A DNA stretch of 64,000 nt from CAVYXF01 sp963772335. Lineage in GTDB: Bacteria > Pseudomonadota > Alphaproteobacteria > Rhizobiales > Rhodomicrobiaceae. Under the pieces are notes generated by a model, which saw nothing but the letters and a program-made list of their open reading frames with translations, ran no database searches and was not told where the DNA came from. Positions 25,238-34,225 of this stretch are shown piece by piece (positions within the stretch are counted from its first letter, which is position 1; every line of letters starts with the position of its first letter). The stretch lies in assembly GCA_963772335.1 (NCBI GenBank), contig CAVYXF010000003.1:558001-622000 (forward strand). Direction: 5' to 3'. The translations under genes and the position numbers were made by a program.

Positions 25238-26151
25238 TCATTCTGCTGCCTCCTTCACACGGGGCGTCGTCTCGCGGTAGGGCCTTCCATCCAGTCCACT
25301 TTTTCAAGCTTGTGGACAACGACGAACTCATCGCGGTTGGACCCGACCGTGCCGTAGTAGTTGAAGCCATAGGATTGCTGGGCGTAGCCGCCGATCATGT
25401 GCGTTGGCTTGGTGATCGCCCGGGTGACGGAGTTGTGGATGCCGCCGCGCTGCTGGGTGAGCTGGGAGCCCGGCGTATTCACGATCTTCTCCTGGGCGTG
25501 ATACATGAAGATCGTGCCCTCCTTCATGCGCTGGGACACGACCACGCGGGCGACGATCGCGCCATTGGCGTTGTAGACCTCCACCCAGTCGTTATCGACG
25601 AGGCCCGCCTTGCCCGCATCGGTCTCCGAGATCCACACCACCGGCCCGCCGCGGTTGAGCGTCAGCATCATGAGGTTGTCGGAATAGGTGGAGTGGATGC
25701 CCCATTTCTGATGCGGCGTGATGAAGTTTAAGACGACGTGCGGACGCCCATCGGACTTGGCCTCGATGGCCGGGTTCACGCTTTTGGTGTCGATGGGCGG
25801 CCGGTAGACGCAGAAACCCTCGCCGAAGGCGCGCATCCACAGATGGTCCTGATAGAGCTGCTGGCGGCCGGTGAGGGTACGCCAGGGGATCAGTTCGTGG
25901 ACGTTGGTATAGCCGGCATTGTAGCAGACCTTCTCCGCAATGACGGCCGGCAGGAAGCCGAACAACAGCTCATGTGCGTGCCAAGCGCCTGGCGGCAGCG
26001 CCGTTGAGATGGTGATCAGCCCGAGAAACGCGGGCACCCACAGCAAGATCAGCAGAGCCGCATAAATGCTGCCTAGCAGGAAGAGGGGGCGGAAGCCGTA
26101 GCTGAGGAGAGCAGGCCCCTGCCAGGATCGCACGCGCGCCATCGTCGTCAT
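25238..26151 (-). pseudogene. In-frame chimera of the nnrS start and the narG 3' end
   Basis: The first ~72 residues match NnrS, a haem/copper membrane protein of nitric oxide metabolism: SYGFRPLFLLGSIYAALLIL, PPGAWHAHELLFGFLPAVIA. From residue 73 (near 25936) the sequence is the C-terminal fifth of NarG: YNAGYTNVHELIPWRTLTGRQ, FITPHQKWGIHSTYSDN, GGPVVWISETDA, HNSVTRAITKPTHMIGGYAQ, NRDEFVVVHKLE. About 1,000 residues of NarG, including the molybdenum and FS0 cluster regions, and the rest of NnrS are gone. At the 3' end a missing base shifts WMEG into ARRRPV* at 25255, while another frame continues PYRETTPRVKEAAE* to 25238. The product cannot be a nitrate reductase. Start 26151 follows GAAGGGG. 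Confidence 0.85.
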
Positions 26152-26379
26152 GAAATATACCCCTTCGGCAAGCTCTGTCCCGGAGCGTCCCGGCATAGAA
26201 ACGCAGGAGCGGGCACCACCAGAGCCGGAGCAGATTAGGCTTTGAGCCTGTCAAACCGGCGCCAAATCCCACGGCCAGGTCTGCAAGGCAGGGCTGATGT
26301 TCGTTGGCGATCTCCCGCCATATATCGGCGCCGCACCGGGCATACCTGAGTAGCGTAGTCAGAATTCTGCAGTCACACT

Positions 26380-26393
26380 TTGACCGGGATCAA
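26380..26393 (-). promoter_or_regulatory. FNR/NNR/FixK-like box
   Basis: TTGACCGGGATCAA, a match to TTGAT-N4-ATCAA with one change in the left arm. It lies 229 bp upstream of the nnrS/narG chimera. NNR/FNR-family boxes control nnrS and nar genes in denitrifiers, so it is probably the surviving oxygen/nitric-oxide control site of the lost operon. Confidence 0.55.
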
Positions 26394-26611
26394 ACTTGCC
26401 AAGGAACGAGTGCGTCGCGCGCCGCCACGCGGTGGATGCCGTTTCTCATTGACGATCGAGCAACACTCGAATGCATCGCGCCGCGGGCCGGCTTCGCACA
26501 ACCATTATCCTTCTCACGAAGCGAATAGCGCCTCGCGGCGAGATTACATTCGCTGTCTTTGCGCTAGCACGGGACCGCAAAAGCCCGGCAGCGCCCTGTA
26601 ATTTCCAGCAG

Positions 26612-26635
26612 TTCACCACGATTCACAGCGATTAA
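26612..26635 (+). promoter_or_regulatory. Recurrent operator-like element, copy A
   Basis: TTCACC-N4-TTCACA with 10-bp spacing, inside the core GATTCACAGCGATTAA (26620-26635). The same core recurs at 36325, 40522 and 50910. It points toward the AraC gene starting 136 bp downstream. Copy A and copy B are identical at 25 of 33 positions from the core onward. Confidence 0.7.
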
Positions 26636-26770
26636 CTCATCGCCAGCGCAGGAAACACCTACATTTTGGGTGGGCGCCCCTCTCGTATCTGACCACCGCC
26701 GGAGACAGAGCCCAAAGCGCTTCGAGAGCCGCCTTGCTGCACACCGACAACCGCGCCAGGAATGACGGAC

Positions 26771-27736
26771 ATGACAATGATCGCCCTTTCGACCGCAGAG
26801 CGAGTTTCCCCAAGACCCTATCAGGGCTGGCTTGCGCTAGAGCATGTCGGGCTGGCGGGGCAGCCGGTTACTCCGGAAACGCCGGACTATACCGGCGGCT
26901 CGATTTTGAGGTGCGCCAAGAAAAGCTGGAGCGGGATTGGCGCTATGCTGGTCGATCTCAAATGCGACACCGAAATAGAGGCGGATATCAGCGCACGAAC
27001 CGCTCGTCTCTCGGTAATTTTGGAAGAAACCGGACGCCCACTCGACATCGTGTGTCCGGATGTGCCGCGTTCCAATAGAACGCAAGGCGAAAAGGTCATC
27101 GCCGTCTTGGCCCCAAACGCCCGGGCGTGGATCCGTGGCGGCAAGGCTTCCTTTATTCGGCACCTCGTTCTCGATTTTCAGCCAGGTCTTGCCGACATGG
27201 TGGACGACCCGATAGACCTCGCCCCCCTCCTTCGGACGCGTCTTGCTATCGGCGATGATCGCCTCTTGAGACTTTGCAGGCAGTTCGGGGATGAATGTGT
27301 GCGTCACGAGCCAGCCAACCGGCTTTACGGTGACGGACTAGCGCTTGCGCTTTTGGGACGGCTTGGCGCCCTCGACCAGGCGCCACGTCCGAGGTTGGCG
27401 AGGGGCGGTCTTTCGCCCCGGCAACTCCGATGCGCGTTGGATTATCTTACCGCAAATCTGTGCAACAATGTGCCGTTGCGCGATCTTGCGAAGGCCGCCG
27501 GCCTCTCACCGTCGTATTTCTGTCGAGCCTTCAAGACCTCAACCGGGCTCGCGCCGCATCAGTGGGCGCTGAATGCGCGGTGCGACCGAGCTAAGCAGCT
27601 GCTGCTAGAGAACCGGATCGATCTCGCCCAGATCGCTATTGAAGTGGGTTTTTCCGATCAGTCCCATTTCACACGTGCCTTCGCGCGCCGTGTCGGCGCC
27701 AGTCCCGGCGCCTGGCGACGCGAGCGGGTTTTCTGA
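26771..27736 (+). CDS. AraC-family transcriptional regulator
   Basis: 321 residues from ATG 26771, which has AGGA 9 bases upstream; ATG 26762 is too close to that site. The C-terminal ~100 residues contain the two helix-turn-helix units of AraC/XylS: LRDLAKAAGLSPSYFCRAFKTSTG and the signature RIDLAQIAIEVGFSDQSHFTRAFARRVGASPGAWRR. The N-terminal part (residues 1-200) is a variable effector domain with no recognised motif. It precedes a co-oriented ABC importer operon by 104 bp and is the obvious candidate to control it. The recurrent 16-bp element lies in its own promoter region. Confidence 0.92.
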   Translation: MTMIALSTAERVSPRPYQGWLALEHVGLAGQPVTPETPDYTGGSILRCAKKSWSGIGAMLVDLKCDTEIEADISARTARLSVILEETGRPLDIVCPDVPRSNRTQGEKVIAVLAPNARAWIRGGKASFIRHLVLDFQPGLADMVDDPIDLAPLLRTRLAIGDDRLLRLCRQFGDECVRHEPANRLYGDGLALALLGRLGALDQAPRPRLARGGLSPRQLRCALDYLTANLCNNVPLRDLAKAAGLSPSYFCRAFKTSTGLAPHQWALNARCDRAKQLLLENRIDLAQIAIEVGFSDQSHFTRAFARRVGASPGAWRRERVF

Positions 27737-27840
27737 CGTGGTAGCGCGAGAAACGCTATGCCGTTCCAGATAGCCTGGCATAAACTCCTCCGACAGTTCA
27801 ACAGCCCCGCAGCGCCGCCGCGGGGATCGGAGGAACGAGG

Positions 27841-29172
27841 ATGGCCTACATTATCACGCGGCGTGAGGCGCTCCGGTTAGCGCTCGGAGGAACGGCCTCC
27901 ATCGCCTTGCCGGGCGGGGCTGCGGCCGAAATTCCGCGGATAGAAATTGCCGCGCCGAATTTCCCGATTGAGAAGAATGCCAGCCTTCGCGTGCTGCGGC
28001 CTGCGCCCTTCTTCAAACCAGACGAGACTTTATTCCGCGCCAATACCGCAAAGTTCCAGCAATCGACCGGCATCGAGACGCGCGTCGATTTCGTCGGCTG
28101 GGAGGATATCCGCCAGCAATCGGCCGTTGCCGCCAACACCGGCGCCGGGCCCGATATTATCATGGGATGGCCTGAGGACCCGCACGTCTTTGCGGATAAG
28201 ATCATCGAACTCACCGATCTCGCGGAATATCTCGGTACGCGCTATGGCGGCTGGACGTTCCTCGCCGAGAAATATGGCAAAAGAGACAAGACCGCCGACT
28301 GGCTCGCCATTCCCTACGCCGGAAGCAACGCGCAGATCTGGTATCGAAAGTCGGCGGTGACCGAAGCGGGCTTCAATGGCATCCCGTCCGACCACGCCAG
28401 CTATCTTAAATTGCTTCAGACCATGAAGAAGAACGACAAGCCAGCGGGCTTTGCGCTCGGCAATGCGATCGGCGACGGCAATGGCTTTGCCACCTGGCTC
28501 ATCTGGTCCCACGGCGGATATCTTGTTGACGAGGCTGGCAAGGTCGCGATCAATAGCAAGGAAACGATTGCAGCGCTGACATATTTGAAAGACCTCTACC
28601 AGGCCTTCCTGCCGGGTACGCTATCGTGGGGAGACACAAGCAATAACCGCGCCTTTTCGGCAGGCGAATGCTGGCTTACGGCGAATACCATCTCGCTTTA
28701 TTATGCACTGAAGAACGACCCCGCGACACGGGCGATCGCTGACGACACGGAGCAGTCAGTTCTGCCCTTCGGCGTCGTCGGCAAGCCGCCGCATGCTTCG
28801 CTGATCCTAAACAGCATGGTCTTCAGGCACACCCAATTTCCGAACGCCGCAAAAACCTATATCCAGTTCATGATGGAGGCAGAGCGGTACGATCCATGGC
28901 TCACCGCAAGCGCAGGCTACTGGGGTCACACCCTGCGGGCCTACAATGAAAGCGCGCTCTGGAAGTCCGATCCGAAGCTGGCAACGATCCGGACGGCCAC
29001 GGAGAGCCAGTTCTGGTCAGGCTATAAGGGTCCAATTACCCGGGCAGCCGGCGCAGTCGCGGCAGAATACATCCTGGTGCAAATGTGTGCCTCCGTCGCT
29101 TCAGGCGAGGCCACGCCTCAGGAAGCAGCTATGGAGGCCGAACGCCGTACCGCGCGCCATTACCGCGGATGA
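27841..29172 (+). CDS. ABC importer substrate-binding protein, sugar type
   Basis: 443 residues. ATG 27841 follows GGAGGAACGAGG. A twin-Arg leader (TRREALRLALGGTASIALPGGAAA) exports the protein. The mature domain is a family 1 solute-binding protein: FQQSTGIETRVDFVGWEDI, GAGPDIIMGWPEDPHVFADKI, IPYAGSNAQIWYRKSA, AFSAGECWLTAN and WSGYKGPITRAAG. Such proteins capture oligosaccharides or glycerol phosphates for a CUT1-type importer. It is translationally joined to the permease gene (TGA/ATG overlap). Substrate unknown. Confidence 0.9.
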   Translation: MAYIITRREALRLALGGTASIALPGGAAAEIPRIEIAAPNFPIEKNASLRVLRPAPFFKPDETLFRANTAKFQQSTGIETRVDFVGWEDIRQQSAVAANTGAGPDIIMGWPEDPHVFADKIIELTDLAEYLGTRYGGWTFLAEKYGKRDKTADWLAIPYAGSNAQIWYRKSAVTEAGFNGIPSDHASYLKLLQTMKKNDKPAGFALGNAIGDGNGFATWLIWSHGGYLVDEAGKVAINSKETIAALTYLKDLYQAFLPGTLSWGDTSNNRAFSAGECWLTANTISLYYALKNDPATRAIADDTEQSVLPFGVVGKPPHASLILNSMVFRHTQFPNAAKTYIQFMMEAERYDPWLTASAGYWGHTLRAYNESALWKSDPKLATIRTATESQFWSGYKGPITRAAGAVAAEYILVQMCASVASGEATPQEAAMEAERRTARHYRG

Positions 29173-30182
29173 TCCCATGCGGCGGGTTGCCCGTTGGGGT
29201 TGCAGCCGGTGATGAAAGCACAGCCGTGATGATGGCGACCGTCCCGCAATGGGCACCCCCGGAGGGGAGGCCGCATTGGCTTGCGCGGCTTTTCGACTGG
29301 AAGCCCTTCCTGGTTTTCGTCTGCCTGCTGCCCGCCACAGGGCTGCTGCTAACCTTTCTCACCTATCCGCTGGGTCTTGGTATCTGGCTGGCTTTCACAG
29401 ACTCGACCATCGGCCGTAGCGGCCGATGGATCGGGCTCGAGAATTTCGCATTTCTCGTAAGCGACAGGATTTTCTGGCAGGCCGTTTTCTTCAGCGTGTT
29501 CTACACCACGGTTGCGACAATCGGGAAACTGGGCCTGGGGCTTTGGCTGGCGCTGCTCCTCAACCAGCATCTGCCTTTCCGGCACATTCTTCGCGCAGTT
29601 GTCCTGCTTCCATGGATCGTGCCGACGGTGCTTTCGGCCATCGCCTTTTCCTGGATCTATGACCCGCAATTCTCGATCATCTCCTACCTGGTCGTCGACC
29701 TGCTGGGCCTTCGCGACCGCTATTTCGATTTCCTCGGCGCCCCCTGGCCCGCGCGTCTGTCACTGATTGCCGCGAATGTCTGGCGCGGCATACCGTTCGT
29801 CGCCATCTCGCTGCTCGCCGGTCTGCAGACCATCCCGCCATCGCTCCACGAGGCAGCGGTCCTCGATGGTGCAACGGCGTGGCAACGGTTCCGCTTCATC
29901 ACTTTGCCGCTGCTGCTGCCCATCCTTGCGATCGTGACGAGCTTTTCGATCATCTTCACGTTCAGCGACTTCCAGCTCGTTTACGCCATCACGCGCGGTG
30001 GCCCGATCAATGCGACGCATCTGATGACCACGCTCGCCTTCCAGCGCGCCATACCCGGCGGGAATCTCGGCGAAGGCGCGGCGATCGCGGTCTCGATGGT
30101 CCCCTTCCTGATCTTTGCCACCCTGTTCAGCTATCTGGCGCTCGCCAAACGGCAATGGCGGCACGGAGAGGGCGATGGCTGA
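29169..30182 (+). CDS. ABC importer permease 1 (MalF type)
   Basis: 337 residues if started at the ATG overlapping the previous stop. GTG 29226 or ATG 29229/29232 are alternatives, giving a shorter cytosolic N-terminus; no clear Shine-Dalgarno sequence distinguishes them. Six helices are visible, starting FLVFVCLLPATGLLLTFL. The EAA loop that contacts the ATPase reads SLHEAAVLDGATAWQRF, then ITLPLLLPIL. CUT1 MalF/UgpA type. It overlaps the next permease by 8 bp. Confidence 0.9.
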   Translation: MIPCGGLPVGVAAGDESTAVMMATVPQWAPPEGRPHWLARLFDWKPFLVFVCLLPATGLLLTFLTYPLGLGIWLAFTDSTIGRSGRWIGLENFAFLVSDRIFWQAVFFSVFYTTVATIGKLGLGLWLALLLNQHLPFRHILRAVVLLPWIVPTVLSAIAFSWIYDPQFSIISYLVVDLLGLRDRYFDFLGAPWPARLSLIAANVWRGIPFVAISLLAGLQTIPPSLHEAAVLDGATAWQRFRFITLPLLLPILAIVTSFSIIFTFSDFQLVYAITRGGPINATHLMTTLAFQRAIPGGNLGEGAAIAVSMVPFLIFATLFSYLALAKRQWRHGEGDG

Positions 30183-31038
30183 GGGATTGCAGGCGCCCTT
30201 GTGGGAAAGCCGCGCGAGACGAGCGGTATTGCTCTATCTGCCGCTCGCCTGCTTTGTCTTCATCCTGCTCTTCCCGTTCTACTGGATGGCACTTACGGCG
30301 TTCAAACCGAATGCGGAGCTTTACAATTACAAGGCTCACGATCCATTTCTGATCGCCAGGCCAACGCTCGATCATTTCTACCAGCTGCTATTTGAGACGG
30401 ACTTTCTGCGCTGGTTGCTGACCACGATGGCGGTGGCCGTCGGCGCGACGCTTCTATCGCTCACCACGAGCGCGCTCGCTGCCTATGCCATAGCGCGCCT
30501 GCGTTTTCCGGGCAGCCGGTATATCGGCCTTGCAATCTACATCGGCTATCTCGTGCCACCAGCGATTCTGTTCCTCCCACTCTCGACGATGGTGTACCGG
30601 CTTGGTTTGTTCGATACCCCGTTTGCGCTCGTCCTCGTCTATCCGACCTTCCTGGTGCCGTTTTGCACATGGCTCCTGATCGGCTACTTCAAATCCATCC
30701 CCCTCGAGCTTGAAGACTGCGCTCTGGTCGACGGGGCGACGCGGCTCCAGGCTCTGCGGTGGATCGTGCTGCCTCTCGCAGCTCCCGGCCTCATCTCGGC
30801 CGGAATATTCTCGTTCACGCTCTCTTGGAACGAGTTCGTCTACGCGCTGGCCTTTATCCAGTCTGGCGAGAAGAAGACCGTGCCCGTCGCAATTCTTACC
30901 GAGCTAGTCCAGGGCGATGTTTATCAGTGGGGCGCGCTGATGGCGGGATCGCTCCTCAGCTCGCTGCCGGTGGCGCTCTTATACGCCCTCTTTGTAGAGC
31001 ATTATGTCTCGGCCCTGACGGGCGCGGTAAACGAGTAG
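30175..31038 (+). CDS. ABC importer permease 2 (MalG type)
   Basis: 287 residues with six helices (YLPLACFVFILLFPFYWMAL at the start) and the EAA loop IPLELEDCALVDGATRLQALRWIVLPLAAPG. It forms the heterodimeric channel with permease 1. The operon then stops: no ATP-binding (MalK/UgpC) gene follows, and a convergent regulator gene ends 20 bp later. The importer must borrow a shared ATPase from elsewhere, as several CUT1 systems do, or be incomplete. Confidence 0.92.
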   Translation: MAEGLQAPLWESRARRAVLLYLPLACFVFILLFPFYWMALTAFKPNAELYNYKAHDPFLIARPTLDHFYQLLFETDFLRWLLTTMAVAVGATLLSLTTSALAAYAIARLRFPGSRYIGLAIYIGYLVPPAILFLPLSTMVYRLGLFDTPFALVLVYPTFLVPFCTWLLIGYFKSIPLELEDCALVDGATRLQALRWIVLPLAAPGLISAGIFSFTLSWNEFVYALAFIQSGEKKTVPVAILTELVQGDVYQWGALMAGSLLSSLPVALLYALFVEHYVSALTGAVNE

Positions 31039-31058
31039 TCCCGCTCCTGCGTCATTCC

Positions 31059-33953
31059 TCAGGCTCGTGCATGGCCAGAAGACGCGCCTCCGGGTCGGTG
31101 CGGGTCAAGCTCCGCCATCAGCTCTCTCGCAGTCTTGAGATCCGTGGTATCGAAGCCCTCCGAGAAGCCTTGATAGACCTGCGAAAGCCGTGTCCATGCT
31201 TCTGCGGCCCGCTCCCCCTGCCCCGCTACGCGAGCCAAGCTGATTGCCGCTCGCAGCTCCCACGACAAAGCACCCTGCCGCCGCGCCCAATCGAGCGCGC
31301 GGCGGAAATAATCATCGGCGCCGTCCCTGCCCTCGATAGCAATCAGTTCGCCCTTAACCCGGTATAGCTCAGCAATGGACCACAGCTCTTCATTGCGTTC
31401 GCACCGCTCCAGCGTTCTGTCGACGGCTTCCAAGGCCTGCGTCGTCTCCCCGGCCTTGCCGAGACAAACAGCAAGCTCACCAAGCAGCAGAAGATAGCGA
31501 GGCAGGACAATTCTTTCGCCAATCCTGTCCAGCTCAGCGCTAAGGGCCGGCAGCGCGGTTTCTATGTCACCGCGCTGGACCGCTACGAGCGCAATGAAGC
31601 AACGCGCCCAATCGTTCCATAATTGCAGCGCATGTCTTTCGGAATGCTCGAGCAGCATCGCACCGTAAAGGTCTGCGGCATCCAGGTCGCCCGTGAACAT
31701 CGCAATAGGGCACGCGCCCTGCCCGAGCGCGCTGCTCAGCGTCAGCGCAGGGCCTTTCGAGCGGGCCTCTTCGACATTCGCCGCGGCGATCGCCATCGCC
31801 TGTTCAGGAAATCCGAGAAGCCAGAGCACCCGAGCCCGGAAATAGCCGGTGGTCACTCCCTGATCGAGTTGAAAACGCGTGATGCGTGATTGAGGCGTTG
31901 AATCAAGGCCTCGATCGAACATACGTGCAAAGTGCAATCGCGCGCGCTGCTGCTCACCCAGGAAGTGCAGCGACGTCCCGAGCAGGCGGTCTGCCATCAG
32001 CAGGTCGAATGAATCCGGCGAGCCCTCGACGATATGTGAGAACTGCTCGGCGACATGATAGGCCTCCCGGAAGCCGCCATTGTTCAGACGGTCGATCCAT
32101 AGGCCCCATAGAGCTGCCAACCGGTGATTCATATCGCCGAGCTGTTCGGCAAGCTCGAGGGTCATCGACCATATCGGCCGAATTTCAGGCGCCGTTCCGG
32201 CACCGAACATCAGCGACCATCCCAAGCCGGCGCTGAGCTGCATCAGGTAGCGCGGGTTCGCGCCTGCGGGACCACTCGCCAAAGCCCGCTCCACATAGCG
32301 GCGGCATTCGTCGACGAGCGAAAGCTGCACCCAAAGCGGCACTGCACCGATCGTCAGGATGATGCCAAGCTCGACATCACCGTCCGGCGAAAACGCCCAA
32401 TCCAGGGCAGCGCGGAGATTATCGACCTGCGGAACATATTTGGCCAGCCAGCTCTCTTTTGGCCAGCTCTCGCATTCCGCCCGCGCGCTGTCGAACAGGG
32501 CGCGATAGTATTCCGCATGACGGCGCGCGGCCTCCTTATATTCATCAGCCTCCGTCAGCTTTTCGCGGCAATAGATGCGCGTCGTCTCGAGCAGCCGGTA
32601 GCGCGCCGGGTCGCTGCGCAGGTCTACCGCGACGAGCGATTTGGTGACGAGGTTCGCCATCGTATCGGAGAACTGCGACATTGATCGCTCAGCGGCAATT
32701 GCTGCCGCCGAATCGAGCCAGAAATCACCGACAAACACGGAAAGGCTACGCAGCACCGTGCGCTCTGCCGGCGGCAGCAGCTCGTAGCTCCAGTCAAGCG
32801 TGGCACCGAGCGTCTGATGCCGCGGCACGGCCGTGCGCCGGCCACTGGTCAGCAGCCGAAACCGATCGTCGAGCCGCTCGGCGAGTCCGCGCACGCCGAA
32901 TGCGTCGATCCGGCTGGCCGCGAGCTCAATGGCGAGCGGAATACCATCGAGATGCCGGCATATATCTGCGACAACCGGTGCTTCGGCATCTGTCAGCTCG
33001 AAGTCGTCCATGACAGCGCTCGCCCGGTCAACGAAGAGCTGGATGCCGGGAAACATGAGTGCCTGGGCGGCCGTCAGCTCCTCGGAGACGGGCGCACTTT
33101 CGAGCGGGCGCAAACGATGCACACGCTCGCCGGTGACGCGCAGCGGCTCGCGGCTCGTCGCCAGAATATGAACTCCGGAAGCATTCTTGAAAATCTGTTC
33201 GGCCAGATTTGCCGCCACCTCTATGACGTGCTCGCAATTGTCGAGCACCAGCAGCATCTCCTTGGTTCTCAAAAAGGCGATAAGGCTGGAGCTGGCGGCT
33301 TCGGAACTGACCGAGAGACCAAAAATTGAAGCGAGTGTGCTCGGCACTTTCACAGGATCGGCGATCGGCACCAGGTCTACAAAGACGATTCCATCGCGAT
33401 AGTTCGACTGCAGCACATCCGCTGTGATCGTGGCCACCGTGGTCTTGCCGATGCCGCCGGGCCCGACCAGCGTCACGAACCGCCTCTGGGGCATCTGCTT
33501 TGTGAGGTTGGCAACGATATCGTCGCGGCCAATGGCATCCGCTACCGCCGGTAGCGCGGTCCGGTATGTCTCCGGTGCTGGGGCAGACCGCTGGTCGGAT
33601 AACTGCGCAGGTTCACCATAGGTAAGCGGCGCCACGAAACTGTAGCCGCGTCCTGGAATGGTCGACACATAACGGGCGCCACCATGGCCATCGCGCAGCG
33701 CGCGGCGCAGCGCATTGATGTGCACCCGCAGGTTGCTTTCCTCAACAAAGATATTGGGCCAGACCTTGGCTATTAGCTCGTCTTTAGCGACAACCTCACC
33801 GGCGCGCTCCACTAATGCGACGAGAATTTCGTAAGCGCGGCTGCCAAGCGGGATCTCCTTTTCTCCTTCCAGAAGAAGTTTCTGCAATGGAAGAAGACGA
33901 AAAGTGCCGAAGCTAATCTCTTGGTCTGGCGAGACAACTGCTCGGGTGGTCAT
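31059..33953 (-). CDS. Winged-helix/ATPase/TPR-like transcriptional regulator
   Basis: 964 residues. The N-terminal OmpR/CadC-type winged helix (FRLLPLQKLLLEGEKEIPLG, NIFVEESNLRVHINALRRALRD, RYVSTIPGRGYSFVAPL) is followed by a signal-transduction ATPase of the SARP/LuxR-large class: Walker A GPGGIGKTT, Walker B LLVLDNCEH, ATSREPLRVTGERVHRL. A long helical C-terminus (residues 480-964) with repeated leucine/alanine helices resembles TPR-type sensor domains. Such one-component regulators respond to unknown ligands through the helical part and hydrolyse ATP. It lies between an ABC operon and catabolic genes; OmpR-type domains bind direct repeats with 10-11-bp spacing, the geometry of the recurrent element here. 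Confidence 0.88.
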   Translation of the reverse strand: MTTRAVVSPDQEISFGTFRLLPLQKLLLEGEKEIPLGSRAYEILVALVERAGEVVAKDELIAKVWPNIFVEESNLRVHINALRRALRDGHGGARYVSTIPGRGYSFVAPLTYGEPAQLSDQRSAPAPETYRTALPAVADAIGRDDIVANLTKQMPQRRFVTLVGPGGIGKTTVATITADVLQSNYRDGIVFVDLVPIADPVKVPSTLASIFGLSVSSEAASSSLIAFLRTKEMLLVLDNCEHVIEVAANLAEQIFKNASGVHILATSREPLRVTGERVHRLRPLESAPVSEELTAAQALMFPGIQLFVDRASAVMDDFELTDAEAPVVADICRHLDGIPLAIELAASRIDAFGVRGLAERLDDRFRLLTSGRRTAVPRHQTLGATLDWSYELLPPAERTVLRSLSVFVGDFWLDSAAAIAAERSMSQFSDTMANLVTKSLVAVDLRSDPARYRLLETTRIYCREKLTEADEYKEAARRHAEYYRALFDSARAECESWPKESWLAKYVPQVDNLRAALDWAFSPDGDVELGIILTIGAVPLWVQLSLVDECRRYVERALASGPAGANPRYLMQLSAGLGWSLMFGAGTAPEIRPIWSMTLELAEQLGDMNHRLAALWGLWIDRLNNGGFREAYHVAEQFSHIVEGSPDSFDLLMADRLLGTSLHFLGEQQRARLHFARMFDRGLDSTPQSRITRFQLDQGVTTGYFRARVLWLLGFPEQAMAIAAANVEEARSKGPALTLSSALGQGACPIAMFTGDLDAADLYGAMLLEHSERHALQLWNDWARCFIALVAVQRGDIETALPALSAELDRIGERIVLPRYLLLLGELAVCLGKAGETTQALEAVDRTLERCERNEELWSIAELYRVKGELIAIEGRDGADDYFRRALDWARRQGALSWELRAAISLARVAGQGERAAEAWTRLSQVYQGFSEGFDTTDLKTARELMAELDPHRPGGASSGHARA

Positions 33954-34225
33954 GGTTATTGCCCAACTATAGTACCTACTTAAGCTCTAGTCCCAGCTCC
34001 TTGTGATCGGAGTCGGAATTCGAGCTGTAGGTGGCCGGATCTACTTGGACATCGGGCACAGTTAGGCGATTTGCCCAGGGCAGAGTTTAAACATATCAAA
34101 CTGTCTAAACAAGTTTTTTAGTTTGCATTCGGACTACAGTTTGGGCAAAATAAAGCTCGTAAAAGTTGTAACCTCGTGGCGTCCCGAAGCCACTTCCGAG
34201 CAAATTCCTGGATCGAGGATTTCGT
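33954..34225. promoter_or_regulatory. Divergent promoter region between two regulator genes
   Basis: 272 bp with an AT-rich stretch at 34085-34125. It contains GTTTAAAC and an inverted repeat CAAACT (34097-34102) with AGTTTG (34120-34125), plausible operator half-sites for one of the flanking regulators. No gene is seen. Confidence 0.45.
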
